Source: Pandoraea oxalativorans
GTDB lineage: Bacteria > Pseudomonadota > Gammaproteobacteria > Burkholderiales > Burkholderiaceae
Length of the DNA stretch: 64,000 nucleotides
Direction of reading: 5' to 3'
Assembly (NCBI RefSeq): GCF_000972785.3
Contig: NZ_CP011518.2
Location: forward strand, 372,001-436,000
Every line of letters begins with the position of its first letter. Positions within the stretch are counted from its first letter, which is position 1. This document shows, piece after piece, positions 28,386-37,134 of the stretch. A program made the translations under genes and the position numbers. The notes beneath the pieces are model-generated. The model was given only the letters and a program-made list of their open reading frames with translations, was not told where the DNA came from and did no database searches.

Positions 28386-28730
28386 TGCTGTGGCGATGTG
28401 GCGGACGTCGTGGGCCAAAATCGGACTCGGTGAGCTCGGTCAGCTCGTGGGGCGATTTAACCCCATGCATCGCGCGGCCGCTGAGCGCGAGCCACCTTGG
28501 CGCAGGCGACCGCGCTTGCCGGGCCTGCCGGACCACGTGCCCGCCGCGCCCGACGCTTCCCACCGTCAGGGAGTACAGCGGCCTCAATCCGGTCGCGGTG
28601 GCGCGCGCCCGCTTGCCGCGTCTGGCGGCCGCTGCGCTCACCGCCGCCATGACGTGCGGCCCTCCGATGCATTGCCCCGCTTGCCGCGTGGGGCGATAAT
28701 GCGGCTAGCTTCCCCTTCCCAGGAGTCCAG
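28386..28730. other. Intergenic region upstream of the pRiA4b-like gene
   Basis: About 345 bp with no supportable gene. A ribosome-binding CAGGAG lies just before the start at 28731. Confidence 0.45.
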
Positions 28731-29327
28731 ATGGCGAAATCGTTTCAGCGCTTTACCCTACACGTTCAGCTTGAGCATATCGAGCCACCGATCTGGCGCC
28801 GCATCGAGGTGGAAGGCACCGAGTCGCTGCGCAAACTGCACCACATTCTGCAAGCGGCCTTTGGCTGGGAAGATGCCCACCCGTACAGCTTCGTGGTGGA
28901 CGGCACGACGTATGCGAGGCCCGACGTTGATGACATGCCGCACTCTGCAGATCCCCCCACCCTGGCCGATGACCGCAAAGTGCGACTGCACAAGATCCTC
29001 AAACCCGGCGCGCAGCTGCGCTATTGGTACGACTTCGGAGACGGCTGGGAGCACGCCATCTTCGTTGAGACAATGGCAACCATCGAGAGCGAGCCATGGG
29101 GCGCGGCCCAGATCGTGGAGGGGGCGCGCGCCTGCCCGCCGGAGGATGTCGGCGGCCCGCCAGGTTACGAAGCGTTCCTGCGCGCGCTACGCCACGATCC
29201 GCAGGGCGACGAGGCAGCCCAATACCGCAGCTGGGTGGGTCCCGGCTTCGACGCCGAACAGTTCGATCTGCGTGCCGCCAATGCCACATTGCGCCGCATG
29301 GCGGCCAACCGTTGGGGCAAACAGTAA
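28731..29327 (+). CDS. Plasmid pRiA4b ORF-3-like protein
   Basis: The 198-residue protein has the signature of the pRiA4b ORF-3 family (PF07929): FTLHVQLEHIEPPIWRRIEV at the N-terminus, LRKLHHILQAAFGWEDAHPY, YDFGDGWEHAI in the middle, ACPPEDVGGPPGYEAFLRAL, and a C-terminal FDAEQFDLRAANATLRRM. The biochemical function is not established; members are common on plasmids, prophages and transposons. A good ribosome site (CAGGAG, 8 bases before the ATG) fixes the start. A second member at 36527-37123 rides inside an IS66 element, which suggests that this one also arrived with mobile DNA. It stands alone. Confidence 0.9.
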   Translation: MAKSFQRFTLHVQLEHIEPPIWRRIEVEGTESLRKLHHILQAAFGWEDAHPYSFVVDGTTYARPDVDDMPHSADPPTLADDRKVRLHKILKPGAQLRYWYDFGDGWEHAIFVETMATIESEPWGAAQIVEGARACPPEDVGGPPGYEAFLRALRHDPQGDEAAQYRSWVGPGFDAEQFDLRAANATLRRMAANRWGKQ

Positions 29328-29812
29328 CGCCCTTCGCTAGCTTCTTTCTTGCGGTGCCTCCGCTCAAGCGCGGGTCTCGCAAAACGCCGCCCTAATGGAT
29401 CGGCGCAGGGGGCGATCCCCCTAACGCACGAGCGCACCCGCGCGCTTGTGCCGATGAACGCGAGCACCCGCAACGGCCCAACCCGCCGCGCCGGAAAGCC
29501 GCCCCCCGGGCCAGCGCCATCGCGCTGGGCGGCAGCGACCCTGGGAGCGCGACACGCGAACGCCGCCGCGTGACGTGCTCGCCACCGGCGGTGGCGTCTC
29601 GCCTGCCCCCCGTCCCCGGGCTCGCGCAAGTGTCGCAGGCCGTGTGCCGGGCGACTGGACGCGCTGCGTCAGCCGGGCCGGTTTGCCGGCGGGGTCGCCA
29701 GGGCCCGCCTGCCATTTCCCCTTCGCGCGTATTTTGGCCGAAATGCGACTGCACCGCACGGCTGTCGGTGGTATCCCTTAACCTCACCACGACTCGCCCG
29801 AGAAACGCCCCG
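29328..29812. other. Intergenic region upstream of the TPR-like gene
   Basis: About 485 bp. An open frame continues upstream of the chosen start at 29813, but its Pro/Arg/Cys-rich text looks non-coding. No hrpII pair is seen. Confidence 0.5.
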
Positions 29813-31897
29813 ATGAAGCGCATCGATCCCGCACACCCCTACCCTCCCCTGCTCCTCGCGCCCGGCGGCGAGGGGCTCGCCATCACCGTTGCAGCCGCGG
29901 CGGCAATTGACGTCACGGACAGCCGGGCCGCCGAAAATGCCCATTGGATCCTCAGCGAAACGCAGGAACTTATCGACTTCTGCAACGAGGCCTTTGACGG
30001 CAGGCAGCCGGACAATGTCCGGGACGCCGTCGCCACCCTAATCCTCTGCCGGCACGCTGATGTTCAGCAGCAGAGTACTAACGCGATCCCTGGCGCGCGC
30101 GAGCCCGCGTGGAATCTGCTGGCGGAGCATCTCTCGCCCGCCGGACGGGCCGCGCTGCTGCGAACGCTTCACGGCCACGCCGCAGACGACAAGTTCGCCA
30201 CTTATTTCGCTGGTGCCGACTGGTTGCGTCTGGCCGGCCGTGCTTGGCGCCTACAGGGTGAGTCCCTCATGAACGCAAAGCGTTACGAACGGGCCGCCGA
30301 GGACTATAAAACGGCCGCCGAAGCCTTTCGGCAGGTGCCAGGCTGGGCCGACCGGGCGGCCCACGCCTATTTCCAGGCGGCCGAGGCTCAGCGTCGGAAC
30401 CATCAGCCGGAGCTGGCCGCCGAGAGCTACGAGATGGCGGCGGGCACCTACGCGCAGACGGACAAGCTCGAGTTGGCCGCGCACGCTTACAGCAGCGCCG
30501 GGCTGGCGCATCAGCGCGCGGGCAGGCCCTGGCTGGCTGCGGCCGCCTGTAACATGTCCGCCGAGCTCTACATGATGCACGCCGAAGCACTCGCGTTGGC
30601 CGGTGACGCCACGCCGGCCCGCGACGCTTACGAACTGGCCTTACGGGGTTTCGAGGCGGCCGCAGCACTTTTGCGCGACGACCCGGAGCGCGCGCTGCAG
30701 ACTCTGGACGCCGAAAAGCGAGCCGCAAATGCCCTGACGCGGCTCGGACGGCACAAGGAGGCCATCGAACGTTACCGCGGGATTGCGTCCCAGTATGACG
30801 CGCGGCACCTGGATACGCTGACCGAACAAGTCCACGGGTTGACCGCACAAGCCTACTGGCGGGCCGCTCAGGCCGAGCCGGCAGACCAGCACGAAGTGGC
30901 CGCCACACTCGCTTGGCAGGCTGCAAGGTTATATCGGAAAGCACGTCATTACGCACTCTCCCATGCCGCCTACGAGTGGGCCGCACGCAACTACGTGACG
31001 GCGGCCGAAACCCTCCTGAGGCCCGCGTCCGTCACGCTGACGCACGCGCAGGTCGACCGTATCCGTGCACTGGCGAGCACTGCCGACGAGCAGGCCGCAC
31101 AGATCTACACCGAGGCAGGTGCGCACTCGAAAGCTGCTGAAGCCTACCTGCGCGTCGCCCATCTTCAGTCGCAAGCGGGTTCCGCCGTTGCGGCCGCCGA
31201 CGCGCTCCTGCGCGCGGAAGGCGCCCGCTTCAGAGGCGCCGATGCCTATGCCGCGGTCGGTTTGCACACGGAGGCGGAACAGGCCTACCAGAGCGCGGCC
31301 AGCGCCTACGAGACGGCCGCACAAGCCTTGCTAAAGCTCGCGCGAACCGACCCCGAGGGGGAGGGGCTGCGGCAGGCGGCAGACGCCTGGTGCAGCGCGG
31401 CAAAACTGTACTCGGAGGCGAGTCTGCACAGCCCGGCCGCGCAAGCGTGCCGCAAGGCCGCTGAAGTGTTCGAGGCGGCGGGTCTATCCGAGTTGGCCGA
31501 GCGCGCCAATGCCGGGGCGACCCAGCATGACATCCGTGCCACGGCCCCCCCGTTGAGCCGGGCGGGGATGGTCAAAGCCATCACTAAAGAAATCGCATTG
31601 CGCCTGGAAGGCCTGAAGAAGGGCCTTCGCATCGCGCAATCTGGCATGACGCTTAATCTGCCAAAGGGAGAAGATGTCTTGTCGTTCGAAGACTTCGCCC
31701 CAGAGGCGACCGTGGAATGGCTCGCGTTCGACGCATCTGACGCGAAGGGGGTCTTCCACTTAGTCACCGCGAAGACGGTGTCGACCGTGATCAAAGGCCA
31801 CCACCCGTACCTGCGGCGCCCCGTCGAGGAAAAGGAATGGCTCAGAGGATACGACTTGCTGGAGCGTCTGCAGGAAGCGCCTCTGGATCAGGCGTAA
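29813..31897 (+). CDS. Large helical-repeat (TPR/SNAP-like) protein
   Basis: From the ATG at 29813 the product has 694 residues. Residues ~140-580 are a long array of Ala-rich helix pairs with an AAxxYxxAAxxY rhythm (YERAAEDYKTAAEAFRQV, AAHAYFQAAEAQRRNHQPEL, AAESYEMAAGTYAQTDKLEL, AAHAYSSAGLAHQRAG and so on), the pattern of TPR/alpha-SNAP-type solenoids that bind other proteins. A Lys-rich, non-repeat C-terminal part (MVKAITKEIALRLEGLKKGL and later HLVTAKTVSTVIKGHHPYL) follows. There is no signal peptide. I preferred 29813 because the upstream extension is compositionally unlike the rest and the first ~130 residues from there look protein-like. The role is unknown. Resemblance to eukaryotic SNAP-like repeats makes an effector possible, but a housekeeping scaffold is equally possible. 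Confidence 0.75.
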   Translation: MKRIDPAHPYPPLLLAPGGEGLAITVAAAAAIDVTDSRAAENAHWILSETQELIDFCNEAFDGRQPDNVRDAVATLILCRHADVQQQSTNAIPGAREPAWNLLAEHLSPAGRAALLRTLHGHAADDKFATYFAGADWLRLAGRAWRLQGESLMNAKRYERAAEDYKTAAEAFRQVPGWADRAAHAYFQAAEAQRRNHQPELAAESYEMAAGTYAQTDKLELAAHAYSSAGLAHQRAGRPWLAAAACNMSAELYMMHAEALALAGDATPARDAYELALRGFEAAAALLRDDPERALQTLDAEKRAANALTRLGRHKEAIERYRGIASQYDARHLDTLTEQVHGLTAQAYWRAAQAEPADQHEVAATLAWQAARLYRKARHYALSHAAYEWAARNYVTAAETLLRPASVTLTHAQVDRIRALASTADEQAAQIYTEAGAHSKAAEAYLRVAHLQSQAGSAVAAADALLRAEGARFRGADAYAAVGLHTEAEQAYQSAASAYETAAQALLKLARTDPEGEGLRQAADAWCSAAKLYSEASLHSPAAQACRKAAEVFEAAGLSELAERANAGATQHDIRATAPPLSRAGMVKAITKEIALRLEGLKKGLRIAQSGMTLNLPKGEDVLSFEDFAPEATVEWLAFDASDAKGVFHLVTAKTVSTVIKGHHPYLRRPVEEKEWLRGYDLLERLQEAPLDQA

Positions 31898-32075
31898 GCG
31901 ACGAGACCCAGCAACTGCTGTCGCTGTCGGGACGCAACTCTCCCATCTACCCGGCGCCTGTTTCCTTGACGGCGCCGGGCCGCGCCCGCTTCGCCGTCAC
32001 GGGCAATCAACTCAGCAACTGTGATTTGCGTCGTAAGCCTCCGGTAAACCCATCCCCAATGGAGAGTCCGGGCAA

Positions 32076-32356
32076 TCAGGTGTTTGCCGGCTTCCAATGA
32101 TGCGGTAGCAGTTGCGCGATGTCTCTGGCTTTGTGCGTCGGCAATCGAGTCAGCACGTCCTTCAGATAGACGTACGGATCGTGCCCATTGAGTTGTGCCG
32201 AGCGGATCAAGCTCATGATCGCCGCACCGCGCTTACCCGCACGCAATGAGCCAGCAAACAACCAATTGCCGCGTCCCGTTGCCCATGGGCGGATCTGGTT
32301 TTCCACCCAATTGTTATCGATAGGCAGCAGCCCATCGGCCAGATAACGTGTCAGTG
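32076..32356 (-). pseudogene. tnpC: IS66-B TnpC, C-terminal segment
   Basis: It reads LTRYLADGLLPIDNNWVENQ, IRPWATGRGNWLFAG and ends in PHHWKPANT. NNWVEN holds the catalytic Glu region of IS66 TnpC. It is separated from the rest of the gene by an IS3 element. Confidence 0.88.
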
Positions 32357-32422
32357 GGTAATGCCCCCTGAAATCCACCGCTAGGAGAAGTAGAATTTTC
32401 TCGTTAAGAGGGAGTTCTGCAG

Positions 32423-32689
32423 ATGAAGAAGTCGAGATTCACGGACAGCCAGATACTGGAGGCGCTCAAGCGCGCGGAGGCTGGGCTGGCGGTGCCGGAG
32501 CTGTGCCGAGAACTGGGCATCAGTTCGGCAACGTTTTATAAGTGGCGCTCGAAGTACGGCGGCATGGACGCGTCGATGATGTCGCGCATGAAGGAGCTGG
32601 AGGCGGAGAATACCCGGCTTCGCAAGATGTACATCGAGGAGAAGCTCAAGGCTGAGATTGCCTCGGAGGCCCTGCAAAAAAAGTTCTGA
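32423..32689 (+). CDS. IS3-family OrfA
   Basis: The 88-residue protein has a helix-turn-helix ([39 protein letters not shown]) and a leucine-zipper-like tail ([20 protein letters not shown]). It binds the IS ends. The gene ends just after an A7-G run that could let ribosomes slip into the OrfB frame. Confidence 0.92.
   Translation: MKKSRFTDSQILEALKRAEAGLAVPELCRELGISSATFYKWRSKYGGMDASMMSRMKELEAENTRLRKMYIEEKLKAEIASEALQKKF
32676..32683 (+). promoter_or_regulatory. Putative -1 programmed frameshift site (A7G)
   Basis: A run of seven A and a G lies six bases before the orfA stop codon. IS3-family elements make their OrfAB transposase by slipping on such runs. Confidence 0.55.
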
Positions 32690-32709
32690 AGCCATCTCGT
32701 CGGCGCGAG

Positions 32710-33510
32710 ATGGCAAAGCAAGTTGTGCAACAGCGGCGCGTGTCAATTCGTGTGGCGTGCGCGGTGCTCGGCATCAGCGAGTCGTGCTACCGGTACGCGG
32801 CGAAGTTGAACACGGAGAACGAAGAGATTGCCGACTGGCTACTGCGTATTACGGGCTGCCATCGCAACTGGGGTTTTCTGCTGTGCTACTTCTACCTGCG
32901 TAATGTGAAGGGATTCGGCTGGAACCACAAGCGCATTTACCGAATTTACCGGGAGCTGGAGCTGAACCTGCGCATCAAGCCGAAAAAGCGGCTGGTGCGC
33001 GAAACGCCGCAGCCGCTATCGGTACCGGAGGCCATCAATGAAGTGTGGTCGATGGACTTCATGCATGACCAACTGGTTGACGGGCGCAGTATCCGGACGC
33101 TGAACGTGATTGATGATTTCAACCGCGAGGCGCTGGGCATCGAGGTGGATTTCTCGTTGCCATCCGAGCGGGTGATTCGCACGCTGAAGCAGCATATGGA
33201 ATGGCGAGGCAAGCCGAAGGTCATCCGGTGCGACAACGGCCCGGAATATTTGAGTGCGGCCATCGTGACATGGACGCAGAAGCAAGGCATCCGGCTGGAA
33301 TACATCGAGCCGGGCAAGCCGCAGCAGAATGCGTATATCGAACGGTTCAACCGGACTGCGCGATACGAATGGCTGTCGCAGTACCTGTGGGAGGACCTGG
33401 AGCAGGTTCGCGAAGCGGCGGCCGACTGGATGTGGATTTACAATCACGAGCGCCCGAATATGGCATTGGGCGGTTTTACCCCGAAGCAGCGGCTTGCCAT
33501 GGTCGCTTAG
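32710..33510 (+). CDS. IS3-family OrfB transposase
   Basis: The 266-residue integrase-fold protein has the catalytic triad in [14 protein letters not shown] (first Asp), [15 protein letters not shown] (second Asp) and [20 protein letters not shown] (Glu). N-terminal [20 protein letters not shown] is the usual HTH_21-like region of the IS407 group. It appears intact, so this copy may be active alongside OrfA. Confidence 0.95.
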   Translation: MAKQVVQQRRVSIRVACAVLGISESCYRYAAKLNTENEEIADWLLRITGCHRNWGFLLCYFYLRNVKGFGWNHKRIYRIYRELELNLRIKPKKRLVRETPQPLSVPEAINEVWSMDFMHDQLVDGRSIRTLNVIDDFNREALGIEVDFSLPSERVIRTLKQHMEWRGKPKVIRCDNGPEYLSAAIVTWTQKQGIRLEYIEPGKPQQNAYIERFNRTARYEWLSQYLWEDLEQVREAAADWMWIYNHERPNMALGGFTPKQRLAMVA

Positions 33511-33553
33511 TTTCTACTTCTGCTGACCGTGGAAAACGGGGGCATTACCAGTG

Positions 33554-33598
33554 CTGCCCAGCGCTTGAGGCTGTAGTCCAGCGCTTTGGCGATGGCCG
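33554..33598 (-). pseudogene. tnpC: IS66-B TnpC, middle stub between two insertions
   Basis: The minus strand encodes SAIAKALDYSLKRWAAL, the stretch that joins the N- and C-terminal TnpC pieces. It lies between the IS256 and the IS3. Confidence 0.82.
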
Positions 33599-33607
33599 AT
33601 CCCGGCG

Positions 33608-34951
33608 GGGGGTGTCAGAAATTCCGTGTTCAAGGCGGGGTTGAGGTTTACACGGATGGCCGGACGAAACGATCCTCGTAAAGGATAGCGAATTGGTTCA
33701 TAGCTGTCTTCCAATCTTGAGCGGCGCGGCCCCAATCTGCGGTGATGTTACGCAGCGCCAGCCAGATCAGCTTTGTTGCCGCATCATCGGTTGGGAAATG
33801 GCCTCGGGTCTTGATGATCTTGCGAAGCTGCGAGTTGATGTTCTCAATAGCGTTCGTTGTGTAGATCACCCGGCGCACAGCGGGCGGGAACGCGAAGAAC
33901 GGAATGACACGATCCCAGGCATTGCGCCACGCGGCACTGACCGGCGGGAATTTCTGGCCCCACGGCCCTTGGGAAAATGCGTCCAATTCGGCCAGAGCCG
34001 CCTCGGCGCTTGGTGCCGTATAGATCGGCTTGATTGCGGCGGCCAGCCCCTTACGATCCTTCCAGCTCGCGTAATCCAAACTGTTGCGGATCAGGTGGAC
34101 GATGCACGTTTGCAACGTCGTCGCTGGAAACACCGCGGCTAACGCCTCGGGCATGCCTTTGAGGCCGTCAGTCACAGCAATCAGGATGTCGCCCACGCCG
34201 CGCGTTTTCAGATCGTTGAACACTTTCATCCAGAACTTGGCCCCCTCGGTGTTCTCGATCCACAGGCCCAGGATGTCGCGCGTGCCGTCGGGCAGAATGC
34301 CCAGCGCGAGATAAATGGCCTTGTTACGCACGACGGCATCCTCGCGGATCTTCACGCGCAGCGCGTCGAAGAACACGACCGGATACATCGGCTCAAGTGG
34401 CCGAGCCTGCCACGCCGTGACTTCAGCCATCACTTCGTCAGTGACTGAGCTGATGAACTCGGGCGAGACCTCGGTGCCGTACTGCTCCAGAACAAAGCCC
34501 TGAATCTCGCGCACGGTCATACCCCGGGCGTACATGGCGACTATCTTGTCGTCGAAGCCTGTAAAGCGTCGTTCGTGTTTGGGGATCAACAGTGGTTCGA
34601 AGCTGCCATCACGGTCGCGGGGCACCCCGATGCGAATCGGGCCGCCTTCAGTCAGAACCGTCTTGGCGCCTTTGCCATTGCGCTGATTGGTCACGCTGGC
34701 CGGTTTGGCCGCGCCAGGCGCGTAGCCGAGATGGTGATTGAGCTCGCCCCCCAGCGCGCGTTCTATGAGCGCCTTCTTGAGCGCAAGCGTCGCGGCGTGG
34801 ATGGCTTCGGCCGTCATCGGGCCGTTACCGAATTGTTCAAGCAATTCAGCGGGAATTGCCGGTAGCTCTACCGGCGGGGTCTTCGGTTTGCGAGGCATAG
34901 TCACTCCTTGGCGACATGTTATGCCTCAAACACGAAATTAATGACAGGCCC
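33608..34951 (-). mobile_element. Complete IS256-family element inserted in IS66-B
   Basis: The element is 1344 bp, bounded by a nine-base duplication ATCCCGGCG at 33599-33607 and 34952-34960. The ends are imperfect inverted repeats (GGGGGTGTCAGAAATTCCGT against GGGCCTGTCATTAATTTCGT). It contains one transposase gene. Confidence 0.9.
33648..34904 (-). CDS. IS256-family transposase
   Basis: The 418-residue protein is close to the family's usual length. N-terminal MTAEAIHAATLALKKALIER leads into the typical LGYAPG region, then IVAMYARGMTVREIQGF, PEFISSVTDEVMAEVTAWQA, and catalytic blocks PVVFFDALRVKIRED (first Asp), ILIAVTDGLKGMPEAL (second Asp) and IYTTNAIENINSQLRKI (Glu in NAIE). The DDE residues are all present and the gene looks intact. 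Confidence 0.96.
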   Translation of the reverse strand: MTMPRKPKTPPVELPAIPAELLEQFGNGPMTAEAIHAATLALKKALIERALGGELNHHLGYAPGAAKPASVTNQRNGKGAKTVLTEGGPIRIGVPRDRDGSFEPLLIPKHERRFTGFDDKIVAMYARGMTVREIQGFVLEQYGTEVSPEFISSVTDEVMAEVTAWQARPLEPMYPVVFFDALRVKIREDAVVRNKAIYLALGILPDGTRDILGLWIENTEGAKFWMKVFNDLKTRGVGDILIAVTDGLKGMPEALAAVFPATTLQTCIVHLIRNSLDYASWKDRKGLAAAIKPIYTAPSAEAALAELDAFSQGPWGQKFPPVSAAWRNAWDRVIPFFAFPPAVRRVIYTTNAIENINSQLRKIIKTRGHFPTDDAATKLIWLALRNITADWGRAAQDWKTAMNQFAILYEDRFVRPSV

Positions 34952-34960
34952 ATCCCGGCG

Positions 34961-36158
34961 AGACTCGCCCACGCTGCTCGATCATCCACGCGTGTAACCC
35001 CTGCGCAATCGGCCGGCCTCGCGCTTCGCGTAGTTCCCTTCGCTCGCCTGCGCTAAGCTGCGCGAGCTCGCGCTCCACGTCGTAGAGCGCACCGAAGTAC
35101 GTCAGCGCCTGGGCCGCGAGCTCACTTTTGTGTTGCACATGCAGATCAAAGAATTTGCGTCGCGCGTGCGCCATGCAACCCACTTCGGTCAGCCCTTGTT
35201 TGAATCCTTCTTTGTAGCCGCTAAAGTCATCGCACACCAGCTTGCCTTGCCATGCCTCTAAGAATCGACGCGCGTTTTCGCCAGCACGGCTTTCGGCAAA
35301 GTCATAAACCACTGCGCGAATGTCAGCGAATTGCGTGCTCGCATACGCCCACACGTAAGCGCGCTGGGTTTTGCCCTTGCCCGGTGCCAACATCTGCACC
35401 GGCGTCTCGTCGGCATGCAATACCGCTTGGGCAAGCAGGGCCTCACGCAACGCGTCGACCAGCGGTTGCAACTGCACCCCACACGCGCCTACCCAGGCAC
35501 CCAGGGTCGATTGCGGGATCGCCAGGCCCGCGCGGACAAAAATACGTTCCTGCCGGTACAGCGGTAGGTGATCGCCAAACTTCGCGACCAGCACCTGCGC
35601 GAGCAGGCCCGTCGTCGGAATCCCCTTATCGATCACGTGCGCCGGCACGGGTGCCTGAATCAGCGTCTCGCAAGCCTTGCAGGCCCACTTGCCTCGGATG
35701 TGGCGCTCCACCGTAAAGACGCCGGGCGTGTAGTCGAGTTTCTCGCTGATGTCCTCGCCCACGCGTACCCGCTCACATCCGCAGGTGCAAACGATACTCT
35801 CCGGCTCGTGGTGAATCTCTGTTCGTGGCAAGCGCTCCGGCAATGGCAAGCGTTTGGGTTTCCGGCGCGTGTCGTGCGGGGCCGGCACCGATTTCAACTG
35901 CGCCAGCTCGAGCTCAATGGCCGCCAGATCCGCGTCCATCGTCTCTTCGAGTAGATTCATCTGCTCGGTATTGAGCTTTTCGCTGCGCTTGCCGAAGTGC
36001 ATGCGCTTGAGCACGGCAATTTCATGCGTGAGCTGATCGATGCGCGTCTGACGGTAATGCAGCTCCCGGTCCTTCTCACCGACCTGTGCCATCAACCGCG
36101 CAGCCAGCGCGCGCAGTTCGTCGGGGTTCAGGCTATCGAGTTCGGTGGCAGAGGTCAT
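34961..36158 (-). pseudogene. tnpC: IS66-B TnpC, N-terminal two thirds
   Basis: It starts MTSATELDSLNPDELRALAA, with a coiled-coil/leucine-rich N-terminus (QTRIDQLTHEIAVLKRMHFG), the CTCGCERVRVGEDISEKLDY zinc-binding region, and LVCDDFSGYKEGFKQGL. The frame is cut at EQRGRVSPG by the IS256. The last few residues of the open frame are encoded by the insertion. Confidence 0.9.
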
Positions 36159-36221
36159 GACAGCCAGTCTGCCACAACCTGCCTCGCAGCCCTCGCAAGC
36201 CAGTTTACGGCCGTGGGGGTA

Positions 36222-36496
36222 TTACACGACGGTAATCGCGTGATCCGCCGCGAGCGTTTGCCAGGGGAGTCCGCACACGAGCGCGTGCAGCTGTTCCGCG
36301 TTTAGCGCGTTGACGAGGTCATACTCGCCGTTGCCCCACACGAAGCGCCCTTTGTTCAAGCGGCGCGCGGCGAGCCAGAACCCCAGGCCGTCGTAGACCA
36401 ACACCTTCATACGTGTCGAGTGTCGGTTAGCAAACAGGTAGGCGTGGTGTGGCCTGGCCGCGCCGAACACGGTGACCACGCGGGCGAGGATGGTGT
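36222..36496 (-). pseudogene. tnpB: IS66-B TnpB, N-terminally truncated
   Basis: HHAYLFANRHSTRMKVLVYD and RLNKGRFVW match the C-terminal two thirds of IS66 Orf2 (TnpB). The first ~30 residues are missing because IS66-C begins at 36497. Confidence 0.85.
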
Positions 36497-36526
36497 GTAA
36501 GCGTCACTCTAAGGCCGTCTTGACGA

Positions 36527-37123
36527 TCAGAGCTTGACCTCTGAGAGCCGCTGATTCGTCAGCACGAGATCGAAAGCGGCGGGATCGAAGCTGCCGCCAC
36601 ACCTCTCGAGGAAGTGGTCGTGTTCCTCGTGCGTCGGATCGGTGATCGCTTCGAGGAAGTCGGCATATCCTGGAACTCCACCGACGTCTTCCGGTGGACA
36701 CGCATTCTGCCCGTCCAGGCACAGCGGCCGGCGCATGTCTGGATCAGGCGTCAGCGCCTTCTCGACCTTGATCCGATGCTGCCAGTTGTCCCCGTAATCG
36801 TAGACGTAGGTGAATGACTTCAACCCGCCCAGCGCCTTCGCCAGCGTGACCCGTGCTTCATTGAGCATTGGCGGATCGCTCTCGAACCCGAAGTCATCCG
36901 GTTCACCATAGTTGGTTTCGCCGAAGACGAATTCGTGCAGGTGCCCGCCCTCCCAGCCCATGGCCAGCAGTAGCACGACATGCAGCTTGCCCAGCCGGAT
37001 CGAACCGGGAACGATGATTCGGCGCCAAATCGCAGGCTTGATGTACTTCAGCTCAACGCGCAGTACGTAATCGGGCACTGGCGCCTTGACTCGGCGCACA
37101 GCAGGTCTGAGGGGGTGGACCAT
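36527..37123 (-). CDS. pRiA4b ORF-3-like passenger protein inside IS66-C
   Basis: The product (198 residues from the ATG at 37123) has VLRVELKYIKPAIWRRIIVP, IRLGKLHVVLLLAMGWEGGH, YDYGDNWQHRI, NACPPEDVGGVPGYADFLEA and a C-terminal FDPAAFDLVLTNQRL, the same family as 28731-29327 (PF07929). An upstream extension of the open frame overlaps tnpC and is unlikely to be used. It lies 11 bp after the end of tnpC and 30 bp inside the IS end, so it travels with the element. The function of the family is unknown. Passenger genes are known in some IS66 and IS1096-like elements. Confidence 0.88.
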   Translation of the reverse strand: MVHPLRPAVRRVKAPVPDYVLRVELKYIKPAIWRRIIVPGSIRLGKLHVVLLLAMGWEGGHLHEFVFGETNYGEPDDFGFESDPPMLNEARVTLAKALGGLKSFTYVYDYGDNWQHRIKVEKALTPDPDMRRPLCLDGQNACPPEDVGGVPGYADFLEAITDPTHEEHDHFLERCGGSFDPAAFDLVLTNQRLSEVKL

Positions 37124-37134
37124 CGGATTGATTC

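Larger units (their letters stand above)
32357..33549 (+). mobile_element. Complete IS3-family element inserted in IS66-B
   Basis: The element is 1193 bp with ends GGTAATGCCCCC in inverted orientation at both sides, followed inwards by related AGAAGTAGAA text. The target duplication AGTG is at 32353-32356 and 33550-33553. It contains orfA and orfB with a frameshift site between them and looks intact. Confidence 0.9.
32033..36496 (-). mobile_element. IS66-family element type B, interrupted by IS3 and IS256 and cut by IS66-C
   Basis: The right end starts GTAAGCCTCCGG at 32033. It contains tnpC in three pieces (32076-32356, 33554-33598 and 34961-36158) and a tnpB lacking its N-terminus (36222-36496). 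The insertions 32357-33549 and 33608-34951 have exact target duplications. The left part of the element is replaced by the end of IS66-C at 36497. Confidence 0.88.

Noticed and set aside
29570..29812. Upstream extension of the TPR-like protein
   Set aside because: The text is Pro/Arg/Cys-rich and unlike the rest of the protein; several alternative frames are open here because of high GC.
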